Origin: Paenibacillus flagellatus | Lineage (GTDB): Bacteria > Bacillota > Bacilli > Paenibacillales > NBRC-103111 | Direction of reading: 5' to 3' | DNA length: 64,000 nucleotides | Assembly (NCBI RefSeq): GCF_003217775.1 | Contig: NZ_QJVJ01000007.1 | Span: 372,001-436,000, forward strand | Shown here: positions 41,996-50,087 of the stretch, in pieces | Layout of the letters: each line of letters starts with the position of its first letter | Position numbering within the stretch: the first letter of the stretch is position 1 | Notes under the pieces: model-generated | What the model was told of the DNA's origin: nothing | The model's database searches: none | Seen by the model: only the letters and a program-made list of their open reading frames with translations | Program-made: the position numbers and the translations under genes

Positions 41996-43156
41996 TTACT
42001 CGTCCGTCGCGCTTCCGTACCGGTTCATCAAGATGCGGGCCACCTCGGGCCGCGTGAATTCGGCCGGCGGCGCGATGCCTTCCCGGAGCATTTCCCTAAC
42101 TTTGCTGCCGCTCAGTACGACATGATGGCGCGAATCGTGCGGGCACGTCTTGGAGGTGGCCATGCTGCCGCATGCTTGGCAGAAGAAGCTGTTTTCGAAA
42201 AACATCGGACGGATGCCGATTTCTTCCGGAGCGAACGCCGAGAAAATGCGCTGCGAGTCGTAGGGGCCGTAATAGTTCCCGACGCCGGCATGATCGCGTC
42301 CGACGATAAAATGGGTGCACCCGTAGTTTTTGCGGACCAGCGCATGGAAGACGGCCTCCCTCGGCCCGGCGTACCGCATGGCGGCGGGGAATACGGCCAG
42401 CCTTACCCGGTCCTGCGGGTAATAGTGATGCAGCAGCGTTCGGTAGCACTCCATGCGGACGTCGGCCGGAATATCGTCGGCCTTCGTCTCGCCGACCAAC
42501 GGATGAACGAACAGTCCGTCGACCGTCTCCAGCGCCGTTTTCTGAATGTACTCGTGGGCGCGGTGGATCGGATTCCGGGTCTGGAAGCCGACGACGGTTT
42601 TCCAGTTCAGCTGCCGGAACATCGCTCTCGTCCGGGACGGATCCATCGCGTATTCGAAGAACGGCCGCTCGGGGCGCCGGATGACGGCAATCGGGCCGGC
42701 CAAATAGACGTCGCCTTGCTCGTACAGGTTCGCGACCCCGGGGTGGGCGGGATCCTCCGTACCGTAGACGCTCCGGGCTTCGAGCGATTTGTCGTAGCCG
42801 TACTTCTCCGTCAGCGTCAGAACGCCGTACCGGACGTTGTCGGAGCCGGCCAAGGCGACCCGGTCGCCTTCGGCAAGCCGGGCCGCTTCCTCCTTCGAAA
42901 CGGCCAGCGTAATCGGGATCGGCCATACGGTGCCGTCGGACAGACGCATCGCGTCGAGCACGCTCCGATAATCGTCCCGACCCATAAAGCCTTCCAGCGG
43001 ACTGAAAGCGCCGACGGCGATCAACTCCAGATCGGATAGGAAACGTCCGCCGATCTTCAGCGCCGGAAGCGCATCGATATCGCCGTCGATCCCGTCCGGG
43101 AGCAGCTTGTTGACGAGCTTGCCGCCGTGAGGCGTTATTCCGTAACGGTCTGCCAT
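41996..43156 (-). CDS. sat: sulfate adenylyltransferase (ATP sulfurylase)
   Basis: 386 residues from the ATG at 43156 (AAGGAG upstream; longer in-frame starts look wrong). Homo-oligomeric ATP sulfurylase motifs: [17 protein letters not shown] near residue 195 (the HxxH nucleotide site), [17 protein letters not shown] near 285, and a zinc-type cluster [17 protein letters not shown] near 320. It makes APS from sulfate and ATP. With cysC 9 kb away at the other edge of the cluster it completes the two-step route to PAPS needed by the sulfotransferase at 38631-39371. Confidence 0.95.
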   Translation of the reverse strand: MADRYGITPHGGKLVNKLLPDGIDGDIDALPALKIGGRFLSDLELIAVGAFSPLEGFMGRDDYRSVLDAMRLSDGTVWPIPITLAVSKEEAARLAEGDRVALAGSDNVRYGVLTLTEKYGYDKSLEARSVYGTEDPAHPGVANLYEQGDVYLAGPIAVIRRPERPFFEYAMDPSRTRAMFRQLNWKTVVGFQTRNPIHRAHEYIQKTALETVDGLFVHPLVGETKADDIPADVRMECYRTLLHHYYPQDRVRLAVFPAAMRYAGPREAVFHALVRKNYGCTHFIVGRDHAGVGNYYGPYDSQRIFSAFAPEEIGIRPMFFENSFFCQACGSMATSKTCPHDSRHHVVLSGSKVREMLREGIAPPAEFTRPEVARILMNRYGSATDE

Positions 43157-43341
43157 TCGTCTGACTCCTTCTCGCAAAATGATCGTTCGTCGCGCTGCAC
43201 GCCTCACGAAGACGCGGCATCGCGCGTAACCGCCTCCGGCTGCCGGACTAGACGCTTGTCCGGTCCGTAAACGGCGCGAACGGTGCGGGTCCAGTCCAGT
43301 ATATGCTCGGGGAACGAATGTGTTCTTCGGGGAAGCGAGCC
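43157..43341. other. intergenic stretch upstream of sat
   Basis: About 185 bases with no recognised gene; it must hold the sat promoter, which I could not place. The following bases belong to the promoter and leader of the MutS2-like gene. Confidence 0.4.
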
Positions 43342-43371
43342 TTGACTTGCGCCGCCGGCGCCGTTTATAAT
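43342..43371 (+). promoter_or_regulatory. strong promoter of the MutS2-like gene's leader
   Basis: TTGACT (43342-43347), 18 bp, TATAAT (43366-43371). Transcription should begin near 43378, giving an untranslated leader of about 350 bases. Confidence 0.75.
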
Positions 43372-43575
43372 CGGGGTATCTACAGGCAGGGAGAGATTTT
43401 GATGTCGGTGAGCGTTCTTAACTAACGAATTCCATAGCGAGGCTATAGCGGTACGCGGAAAAAATGCCCCGAAAGGGACGTTTATTTTCTTATGCCCGCA
43501 GGACGCCTCCGGATTCTAGTTAAGAACAGCGGATATCATCTCCACGCCCGAGATCATCGTATCTGTGCGCCGATT

Positions 43576-43603
43576 CCGTGCTGTTGTTCAGCGCGGTTTT
43601 TTT
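43576..43603 (+). terminator. first leader terminator
   Basis: CCGTGCTG-TTGTT-CAGCGCGG stem (one G-T pair) followed by seven T. Confidence 0.85.
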
Positions 43604-43637
43604 GTTTGTTTCGGCATGCGCGGAAACCCGATCATGG

Positions 43638-43681
43638 AAGGCAGAGAATGACGTTAGCTCATTCTTTGCCTTCTTTTTTTT
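43638..43681 (+). terminator. second leader terminator
   Basis: AAGGCAGAGAATGA (43638-43651) pairs with TCATTCTTTGCCTT (43659-43672) with one mismatch, followed by CTTTTTTTT. It lies 50 bases upstream of the MutS2-like start, and a further hairpin CCCGC-GAAGAAA-GCGGG stands between it and the ribosome-binding site. Confidence 0.85.
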
Positions 43682-43729
43682 CGTTCCCGCGAAGAAAGCG
43701 GGAAATATCATCTATCAGGAGGAATCGAC

Positions 43730-45691
43730 ATGAACGAATGGACGCTGCAGCGTCTCGAGTACGACAAAGTGATTCGAAGCGTGGCGGAATACGCCGTCTC
43801 CTACTTGGGGAAACGGCACGTCGAGGAGATGCGCCCGATGACGGCGGTCCGCGCGGTGCGCGGCGCGCTGGACGAAACGGCGGACGCGGTGGCGATCTTG
43901 AACGGAGGAGCGAGCGTGCCGATCCCGTCGCTGAGCGGCATCGAGACGGTGCTGCAGCTGGCCGGCACCGGATACGTGTTCGGCGAGCAGGACTTCGTCA
44001 ACGTCCGCACGTTCCTGCACGGCTGCGCGCAGCTGAAGACGTATATGGCGGCGAAGTCGGCCGCGGCGCCGCGGGTGAGCGCGTATGCGGCCTCGCTGTA
44101 CGAGCTGGCCGAGCTGAAGAGCGAGATCGACCGGTGCATCCATAACGGTCAAGTCGCCGACGCGGCCAGCAAGGAGCTGTCCAAGGTACGCAAAAAAGCG
44201 GCCGTCGTCGCGGAGCGGATCAAAACGCGGATGGACGGCTTGATGTCGCGACACCGCGCCATTCTCCAGGAAAATTTGTACAGCGTCCGTTCGGGCCGGT
44301 ACGTGCTGCCGGTCAAGAAGGAGCACCGGAAGCTCGTCAGCGGCAGCGTCCTGGACGAATCGGCCAGCGGGCAGACGGTCTACATCGAGCCGCAGGAAAT
44401 CGCCCACCTGCAGTTCGAGCTCGCCGACTTGCGGGCCGAGGAGGCGAGAGAGGAGGCGAAGGTGCTTGCCGAGCTGACCGGACTGCTCGAGGAGCACGAC
44501 CGGGAGCTGCGCCTCAACGTCGAGACGGTCGGCACGTACGATTTCGTGTTCGCCAAGGCGAAGTACGCGTTCTCGATCCGCGGGCGCAACGTCGCGCTGA
44601 ACGATGCCGGCATCATCCGGCTGCGCGGCGCGAAGCATCCGCTGCTCGGTCCGGGGACGACGCCGCTCGATTTCGCGATCGGGGACGGCTATTCGTCGCT
44701 GATCATTACCGGCCCGAACACCGGCGGCAAGACGGTCGCGCTCAAGACGGTCGGGCTGCTGACGCTGATGGCGCAGTCCGGGTTGCCGGTGCCGGTCGAG
44801 GACGGCAGCGAGCTGGCCGTCTACGCGAACGTGGCCGCCGACATCGGCGACGGGCAAAGCATCGAGCAGTCGCTCAGCACGTTCTCGGCGCACATCCGGA
44901 ATATCATCGGCATTTTGAAAATAGCGGACCGGTCGACGCTCGTTCTGCTCGACGAAATGGCGTCCGGCACCGACCCCGGCGAAGGCGTCGGCTTGTCCGT
45001 GGCGATCTTGGAGGAGCTTCACCGGAGAGGGGCGACCGTCGTGGCGACGACGCATTTCAACGAAATCAAGCATTTCGCCTCGGTGACGCCGGGGTTCGAG
45101 AACGCGCGCATGGAGTTCGACGCGGAGACGCTCCGGCCGCTGTACCGGCTTTGCATCGGCGAAGCGGGCCGCAGCTACGCGTTCCTGATCGCGCTCAAGC
45201 TCGGCATGTCGCCCGACATCGTCCGGCGGTCCGAGGAGCTGCTCGCCTCCCGGCAGGGCGAGTCGACGTTCCGGCTTCCAGCGCCGCCGCCACCGCCTCA
45301 GTCGCCATCGCAGTCGCCGGATGCCGGAAAGCGGCGCGGCGGTCCGTCAAGCCGGGCGATAGGCGGGAACGAAGACCGGACGGAGTCGGGGGACAACGTC
45401 CCGGTCAAGCCGTTCGAGGTCGGCGACAGCGTCTACGTCTCGTACCTCGGCCGAACCGGCATCGTGTACGAAGCGGAGGACGCCAGGGGCAACGTGGGCG
45501 TGATGATTCAAAAACAGCGGCTTAAAATCAACAAAAAGCGGCTGAAGCTCCATATCGCCAAAGAGGAGCTGTACCCGGACGATTACGACTTCGACATCGT
45601 CTTCGAGACGAAAGAAAACCGGAAAAAGAAAAAGCTGATGAGCAAAAGGCATGTGGAAGGGGTAACGATCGTCCGGAAGCCGGACGAATAA
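43730..45691 (+). CDS. MutS2-like DNA-binding ATPase lacking the Smr domain
   Basis: 653 residues, AGGAGGAA before the ATG. Regions: helical lever/clamp part about 1-300 (LEYDKVIRSVAEYAVSYLGKRHVEEM opening, SGSVLDESASGQTVYIEPQEI near 205), then the ABC-type ATPase with Walker A GPNTGGKT near 327, Walker B STLVLLDEMASGTDPGEG near 402 and the TTHFNEIK switch near 441. A Pro/Gln/Ser linker (PAPPPPPQSPSQSPDAG, about 523-540) leads to a short KOW-like beta domain (FEVGDSVYVSYLGRTGIV). Standard MutS2 is about 785 residues and ends in an Smr nuclease domain, absent here. MutS2 proteins suppress recombination and resolve stalled ribosomes; this shorter paralogue's job is unknown. Confidence 0.85.
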   Translation: MNEWTLQRLEYDKVIRSVAEYAVSYLGKRHVEEMRPMTAVRAVRGALDETADAVAILNGGASVPIPSLSGIETVLQLAGTGYVFGEQDFVNVRTFLHGCAQLKTYMAAKSAAAPRVSAYAASLYELAELKSEIDRCIHNGQVADAASKELSKVRKKAAVVAERIKTRMDGLMSRHRAILQENLYSVRSGRYVLPVKKEHRKLVSGSVLDESASGQTVYIEPQEIAHLQFELADLRAEEAREEAKVLAELTGLLEEHDRELRLNVETVGTYDFVFAKAKYAFSIRGRNVALNDAGIIRLRGAKHPLLGPGTTPLDFAIGDGYSSLIITGPNTGGKTVALKTVGLLTLMAQSGLPVPVEDGSELAVYANVAADIGDGQSIEQSLSTFSAHIRNIIGILKIADRSTLVLLDEMASGTDPGEGVGLSVAILEELHRRGATVVATTHFNEIKHFASVTPGFENARMEFDAETLRPLYRLCIGEAGRSYAFLIALKLGMSPDIVRRSEELLASRQGESTFRLPAPPPPPQSPSQSPDAGKRRGGPSSRAIGGNEDRTESGDNVPVKPFEVGDSVYVSYLGRTGIVYEAEDARGNVGVMIQKQRLKINKKRLKLHIAKEELYPDDYDFDIVFETKENRKKKKLMSKRHVEGVTIVRKPDE

Positions 45692-45833
45692 GAGAGGAGC
45701 GCGCTTCGGCCGAGGCGCGCGACGATTGGCGAAGCCTATGGAAACGATAGGAAGCCCGCCATTGATCGGCGTAACGGCCGCTCCTATACTGAAAGGCGTA
45801 TGGAGCGGCCGTTCCCGTTCCCGCCGGCAAGCG

Positions 45834-45912
45834 TCACGGCGGCCCGGACGATTCGAACAGCCGGTCGCGGTATTTGCCCGGCGTGACGCCCTCCGCTTTT
45901 TTGAATACGCGT
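45834..45912 (-). pseudogene. AraC-family regulator, C-terminal scrap
   Basis: The minus strand reads RVFKKAEGVTPGKYRDRLFE followed by a few residues and a stop, the final helix and tail of an AraC helix-turn-helix domain (compare RxFKKxxGxTPGxYR). Upstream of RVF the frame no longer resembles the family, so only about 25 codons remain. Confidence 0.6.
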
Positions 45913-46308
45913 AAGGCGAACGGCTGGATCGAGGCGACCGCAGCCGGGGAAGCCGGCGGAAACAAGAGCGGGAAGTGGCACCTCGACCTCGATTGGACTG
46001 CCGTTCGGGACGGAGGAGCAGCGGGAAACGTCCGTCTGCGCGCCACCCCCAAAGGGGTCGACGTCGTTGCCGACCGGGCGGAGCTCTTCGCGGCGACGGA
46101 CAGCCAAGTCTGGTTTCAGGGAACGGGGAAGGACCGGGAGGGACAAGAGTACACGATTCGGCTTTGGGCGGAAAGCGGTTCCAAAGTCGGAGAAAGCGAA
46201 AAGCGTCCGCGCCTCTCGTTCGTCGTCTGGGAAGGCGCCGGCCCGGGCAAGCGCGTGATCGCGGAGGAAAGCCTGCGCGGCTTCGCGGGAACGATGGGAC
46301 GACAGTAA
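45913..46308 (+). pseudogene. fragment of a secreted beta-sandwich-like domain, function unknown
   Basis: From about 45913 an open frame codes for some 130 residues (KANGWIEATAAGEAGGNKSGKWHLDLDW ... LFAATDSQVWFQGTGKDREGQEYTIRLW ... RGFAGTMGRQ) with its own stop at 46308. The amphipathic strand pattern and codon usage look like real protein, but there is no ribosome-binding site or plausible start; the only upstream ATG (45874) lies in the antisense AraC scrap. It looks like the 3' end of a larger gene whose front is lost. I do not recognise the family. Confidence 0.45.
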
Positions 46309-46489
46309 TGCGACAAGTTTTCTTGCAGCGAGCGGCGGTCGCGATCGCATCCGACGCGTACGGGAGCGCGTGAGGACGGGCATGTAAGCGGATGCACCGG
46401 GTGACGCAGCTCCGGTGCAAAACGGATACCGGCGGCGGCCGCGCCTTCCGCGCGTGGCCGTCCTTCCGTCCGCAACAACGTCGCTTCCG
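46309..46489. other. intergenic stretch
   Basis: No gene seen. TGCACCGG (46393-46400) and CCGGTGCA (46412-46419) form a perfect 8-bp inverted repeat without a T-run, possibly a weak stop for the anti-sigma gene. Confidence 0.4.
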
Positions 46490-47722
46490 TTATCGCAGCA
46501 GCTGCACCGTTTTCTGCGCCCATTCCTCGACGTAATGGTCGGTCGCCCATTGCGCCATGATGATCGTTTCTTTCGGCTTCAGCTTGACGGACAACGCCGG
46601 CTCGCCGCTCAATTGGCTCGGATTGCCGTAGACGAACAGCATGCCGTCCGTCGCGACGACCGTCATGTCTTTGTCGGGGGACGAGAACGTGTCGGACGCT
46701 TCCGGGAATCGGGTGCCGATTTCGCTCCACGTGCAGCAAGGCTCGTCGTGGTTGATGACCGTCTTCGGCAGCGGGACGTCGGCTTTCCGGAACTCGTACC
46801 CGAGCGAGGTCGCGCTCGCGACGCCCGTGGAGGTGGACGCCGACGGCGCCAGCTTCGTCGGGACGCCGAGCATGGCGACCCATCGCCCTTGGCTGCGGCC
46901 GACGATCCATTCCGTCGTCGCGAATTCGCCGGACGTCGGCTTCGTCTCGAGCACGTCGGCGAGCGCAACGGCCTGGCGCTTGCCCGTCAAGTTCGGAATC
47001 GTCGTCGTCCAGGCGCGGCTGATCACGTCGGGTGTGGCGGACGCGTTGGACAGCTTGGCGAGCGTCGATTCGTTCGTCTCGCCGATCGAGACGTATTCGT
47101 TGGCGGCGAACAGCAGCTTCTCGGCGTGGACGACCTTCTCGTTCGGATCGTCCTTGAACAGCACCGGGCCGATTTTTCGCGCTTCGACGGCACGCTGGGA
47201 GGCGGGATGCGCGACGAAAAACTCGTACCGGTCGGTTACCGTCTCGTAGCGGAGCGGCTCGATCCGGTAAAAGTCGCGCTTGTACGGAACGAGAATGCCG
47301 CTGCCTTGGGCGACGACGGCCGGACGCTCCTCCTTGGGCGCGATGTAGAGCGTCCGGTACGACGTCTCCTTGTCGTCGGTGCGCAGGCCGACGAGCAGGC
47401 CGGAGCGGAACGACGCCTGATCCGCGTATTGCGAGAAGAGCGCGGGCGCCTGTGCGGGCGTCGCGTTGGCGATTTGCTCCTCCAGCTTGGATTCCGCGGA
47501 ATCGCCGCCGAACAGAGCGAAGACGACGACGGCGGCCGCGACGAGCGTGACGGAGCCGATGGAGCCGGCCAAGGCAAACCAAGACCGCGAGCACGCTTCT
47601 TTCCGGTCCACCCGCTCTTCGATCCGCATGCGGAGCTCTTCGCTAAACCCTTTGCGCCGCAAAGGGGCGGAGGACAGCTCCCGCTTCAAATCCGCATCGA
47701 TATCGGCGTCAATCCGTTTCAT
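46490..47722 (-). CDS. anti-sigma factor-like membrane protein
   Basis: 410 residues. The cytoplasmic N-terminus (MKRIDADIDADLKRELSSAPLRRKGFSEELRMRIEERV, about 50 residues) is followed by one transmembrane helix (about 52-72, SIGSVTLVAAAVVVFALFGG) and a large external domain of about 335 residues with no family I recognise. The start overlaps the end of the ECF sigma gene by 14 bases, and single-pass topology next to a sigma gene is typical of an anti-sigma factor that holds sigma until an envelope signal arrives. The cytoplasmic part is short and lacks a ZAS zinc motif. Confidence 0.75.
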   Translation of the reverse strand: MKRIDADIDADLKRELSSAPLRRKGFSEELRMRIEERVDRKEACSRSWFALAGSIGSVTLVAAAVVVFALFGGDSAESKLEEQIANATPAQAPALFSQYADQASFRSGLLVGLRTDDKETSYRTLYIAPKEERPAVVAQGSGILVPYKRDFYRIEPLRYETVTDRYEFFVAHPASQRAVEARKIGPVLFKDDPNEKVVHAEKLLFAANEYVSIGETNESTLAKLSNASATPDVISRAWTTTIPNLTGKRQAVALADVLETKPTSGEFATTEWIVGRSQGRWVAMLGVPTKLAPSASTSTGVASATSLGYEFRKADVPLPKTVINHDEPCCTWSEIGTRFPEASDTFSSPDKDMTVVATDGMLFVYGNPSQLSGEPALSVKLKPKETIIMAQWATDHYVEEWAQKTVQLLR

Positions 47723-48293
47723 CGTTCCCCCGCTCCTTCGCCTTTACAATGTTGATCCGGGCATGATGCAGCCGCGATTTGACCGTTCCTACGCTAATGC
47801 CCAGCACGTCGGCGATTTCCTTCATCGACAACTGGTGGTGGGCGAACAGGATCAGCACTTCCCTGTACTTGGGCGGCAGCTTCAGCACTTGGTTCCAAAT
47901 GCGGCTGACCGTCATGTTCTCCATCGCCTCGTTCTCCGCCGAACGGTGCGAGCCGTGCGGGGAGATGATGTCCATGAGCGTCACGCGGCGCCAAAACGCC
48001 GAACGCTTGTAATCGAGCGCGGTATTGCGCGTTATCGTAAGCAGCCACGTCTTCACGGAGGACTCTCCGCGGAACGACGTCAATCTGCGGTATACTTTCA
48101 GGAATACGTCCTGCGTAATGTCGTCGGCCAAATCGGTCTTGCGGCATATGCTGAACGCGTAGTTCCACACATCGTCGCCGTAGGCGGTCATCAGCTCGCG
48201 AAGAATCGCTTTCTGATCGGTCGTCTCGGCTATGTATCGCAAATAGTCGAAGTTTTCGCTGGCGCCGGTTTCCACTTGCTTCACCTCTTTCAT
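47709..48293 (-). CDS. ECF RNA polymerase sigma factor
   Basis: 194 residues from the ATG at 48293 (GGAGGGG upstream). Region 2 is at about 40-105 (YGDDVWNYAFSICRKTDLADDITQDVFLKVYRRLTSFRGESSVKTWLLTITRNTALDYKR), region 4 at about 135-188 (LPPKYREVLILFAHHQLSMKEIADVLGISVGTVKSRLHHARINI). It directs polymerase to a dedicated promoter set, likely envelope stress, and is controlled by the overlapping membrane protein gene. A TGTTATAAT extended -10 upstream suggests basal sigma-A transcription. Confidence 0.93.
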   Translation of the reverse strand: MKEVKQVETGASENFDYLRYIAETTDQKAILRELMTAYGDDVWNYAFSICRKTDLADDITQDVFLKVYRRLTSFRGESSVKTWLLTITRNTALDYKRSAFWRRVTLMDIISPHGSHRSAENEAMENMTVSRIWNQVLKLPPKYREVLILFAHHQLSMKEIADVLGISVGTVKSRLHHARINIVKAKERGNDETD

Positions 48294-48354
48294 TAGACGG
48301 TGCCCCTCCTTCGACGGTTCATATCCGAACGCTGCCAATTTTATGCACTTCTCA

Positions 48355-48363
48355 ATTATAACA
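48355..48363 (-). promoter_or_regulatory. extended -10 promoter of the sigma/anti-sigma operon
   Basis: On the minus strand TGTTATAAT (hexamer at 48355-48360) precedes the sigma gene by about 60 bases. No clear -35 is seen. Confidence 0.45.
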
Positions 48364-48462
48364 GGGGATAGACGGAGCCGCATCGGAAAATGTTGGACCG
48401 TGCCGATTTTTTGCGAAAAAAAACAGAATTGCGTCGCTGCGTTAAAGCTTCGCCGCGAACCG

Positions 48463-48491
48463 TTGCGCGAATCGTCGGAATCTTCTATAAT
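48463..48491 (+). promoter_or_regulatory. promoter of the T-box/DAHP synthase transcript
   Basis: TTGCGC (48463-48468), 17 bp, TATAAT (48486-48491). Confidence 0.7.
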
Positions 48492-48497
48492 CGGGGA

Positions 48498-48795
48498 TAA
48501 TCTTGCCAAGACGATGACGGAGAAAAGTAAGCGGAAGACGGCCGTAACAGGGACGGGGCGCCGATGGACTGAGAGCCCCCGACGGCACGCGACGCCGAAG
48601 TTCGCTCCCGAGTCGGGTCTGGAAAGCCGTCCGCCGGCGACTGACGTCGGCCGGCCGTGCGAGTAGAGGCGCCCCGGCCGCACGCCGTTATCGTGCTTCG
48701 AGCGAGAACGACGCTCGGCTAGCCGGCAGCCGACGTTTTTCTAACAAGGGTGGTACCGCGGTTCCCCGTCCCTTTGAGGACGAGGGGCTTTTTTT
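48498..48795 (+). promoter_or_regulatory. T-box leader, probable phenylalanine specifier
   Basis: The conserved T-box sequence AACAAGGGTGGTACCGCGG is at 48743-48761, preceded by a long stem I region and followed by a terminator. In the 3' side of stem I, GAAG-TTC-GCTCC (TTC at 48601-48603) is in the position and context of the specifier codon, with a purine after it, so the leader should read uncharged tRNA-Phe. Uncharged tRNA favours the antiterminator and switches on the aromatic-pathway gene downstream. The T-box identity is sure; the codon choice is inference. Confidence 0.9.
48764..48795 (+). terminator. T-box terminator hairpin
   Basis: CCCCGTCC and GGACGAGGGG form an imperfect G+C stem (48764-48787) followed by seven T at 48789-48795; the 5' arm competes with the T-box antiterminator. 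Confidence 0.85.
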
Positions 48796-48859
48796 GTTTT
48801 CAACGAAAAACATTCGGCGGGTCTATCGGATCCAAGAAAACGATGAGGAGTGAGCGTAT

Positions 48860-49954
48860 ATGAGCGAGGAAATGCTGAACGACATGAGGAGCCGCGTCGA
48901 CCGGATCGACGATCAGCTGCTGGAGCTGCTGTCCGAAAGGGCGCGCATCGGCTTGCGGATCGGGGAGCTGAAGGCGGGCCTGAACCGGCCGCTTCGGGAT
49001 CCGGACCGCGAGAAGGAGACGCTCAACCGGCTGGCCGCGCGCAATGCCGGACCTTTCGACGAAGCGGCGGTGCGCCGCCTGTTCCGGGAAATCGTCAAGG
49101 CGACGCTGGAGCTGCAGCAGCCGGAGAAGAAGAAGGCGCTGCTCGTCAGCCGCAAAAGCAAAGCCGACGATACGGTCATCCGGCTCGGCGATACGGCGAT
49201 CGGGGGCGGACAGCCCGTCCTCGTCGCGGGGCCGTGCTCGGTCGAGAGCCGCGAGCAGGTGCGCCGGACCGCCGCTGCGCTCGCCGAAGCCGGCGTGCCG
49301 GTCATCCGCGGCGGCGCGTTCAAGCCGCGGACGTCGCCGTACGATTTCCAAGGGCTCGGCTTCGAAGGACTGAAGCTGCTCAAGGAGGCGGCCGACGAGT
49401 TCGGGCTGCTCGCGATCAGCGAGATCGTCGACCCGAGACATTTGGAGCAGGCTTGCGACTATGTGGACATTATCCAGATCGGCGCGCGCAACATGCACAA
49501 TTTCGAGCTGCTGAAGGCGGCCGGGGAGCTGCGCAAGCCGGTGCTGCTCAAGCGCGGCTTGGCGGCGACGATGGACGAATTTTTGCATGCGGCGGAATAT
49601 ATCGTATCGCGCGGCAACGGCGAGGTGATGCTGATCGAGCGGGGGATCCGCACGTACGAGAAATGGACGCGCAATACGCTGGACATCTCGGCGGTGCCGC
49701 TTCTGAAGCGGGAAAGCCATTTGCCCGTCCTCGTGGACGTCAGCCATTCGACCGGGCGCAAGGACATCATGGCGCCGTGCGCGAAAGCCGCGCTGGCCGC
49801 CGGAGCGGACGGCATCATGGTCGAGGTGCACCCGAACCCGCCGGAGGCGCTGTCCGACGCCGACCAGCAGCTGGACTTCGACGAGTTCCGCGAATTCGTC
49901 CGCGAGGTGAAGGCGTCGGGGCTGTACCGTCAAGGCGCGCCCGCCGCGACGTAA
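48860..49954 (+). CDS. bifunctional chorismate mutase / 3-deoxy-7-phosphoheptulonate synthase
   Basis: 364 residues. The first about 90 are an AroQ-type chorismate mutase (MRSRVDRIDDQLLELLSERARIGLRIGELK; Arg, Lys and Gln active-site positions present). From about 105 comes a type I-beta DAHP synthase: VLVAGPCSVESREQVRR, GGAFKPRTSPYDFQGLGFEGLKLL, EIVDPRHLEQACDYVDIIQIGARNMHNFELL, PVLVDVSHSTGRKDIM. DAHP synthase begins the shikimate pathway from PEP and erythrose-4-phosphate; the fused mutase domain lets chorismate and prephenate inhibit it. Controlled by the T-box leader. Confidence 0.96.
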   Translation: MSEEMLNDMRSRVDRIDDQLLELLSERARIGLRIGELKAGLNRPLRDPDREKETLNRLAARNAGPFDEAAVRRLFREIVKATLELQQPEKKKALLVSRKSKADDTVIRLGDTAIGGGQPVLVAGPCSVESREQVRRTAAALAEAGVPVIRGGAFKPRTSPYDFQGLGFEGLKLLKEAADEFGLLAISEIVDPRHLEQACDYVDIIQIGARNMHNFELLKAAGELRKPVLLKRGLAATMDEFLHAAEYIVSRGNGEVMLIERGIRTYEKWTRNTLDISAVPLLKRESHLPVLVDVSHSTGRKDIMAPCAKAALAAGADGIMVEVHPNPPEALSDADQQLDFDEFREFVREVKASGLYRQGAPAAT

Positions 49955-50087
49955 CATCAATTTCGGATACAAACCGGTCAGCGCCGGACATTGCCGGCTT
50001 CCGCCCTTCGCGGGTATGCTCGAAGTAACCCGCAAGCGGCTTTCACGCGGCACGCTGCGGAGAGACGGAGTGACGGAGGGACGACCG

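Larger units (their letters stand above)
43378..43729 (+). ncRNA. structured leader RNA of unassigned class, candidate riboswitch/attenuator
   Basis: An 11-bp perfect inverted repeat GTTCTTAACTA (43414-43424) / TAGTTAAGAAC (43517-43527) encloses about 92 bases with smaller hairpins (ATAGC-GAG-GCTAT near 43434-43446; CCC-GAAA-GGG near 43468-43477). It is followed by two intrinsic terminators in series. A closed multi-branched domain followed by terminators before a gene is the layout of a transcription-attenuating riboswitch or protein-binding leader. I compared it from memory with the SAM, TPP, FMN, lysine, glycine, purine, M-box, ydaO, yybP, ykkC and T-box patterns and none fits. Confidence 0.55.

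Noticed and set aside
43378-43729. Assignment of the leader to c-di-GMP-II, M-box or ydaO riboswitches
   Set aside because: Some short strings look alike (GCGGAAA, GAAA tetraloop, a T-rich 3' part), but the conserved cores of those classes as I know them are not present in order.
45347-46420. 357-codon minus-strand frame after the MutS2-like gene
   Set aside because: Mostly antisense to real coding sequence; only the short AraC tail at 45834-45912, in a different frame, resembles a protein family.
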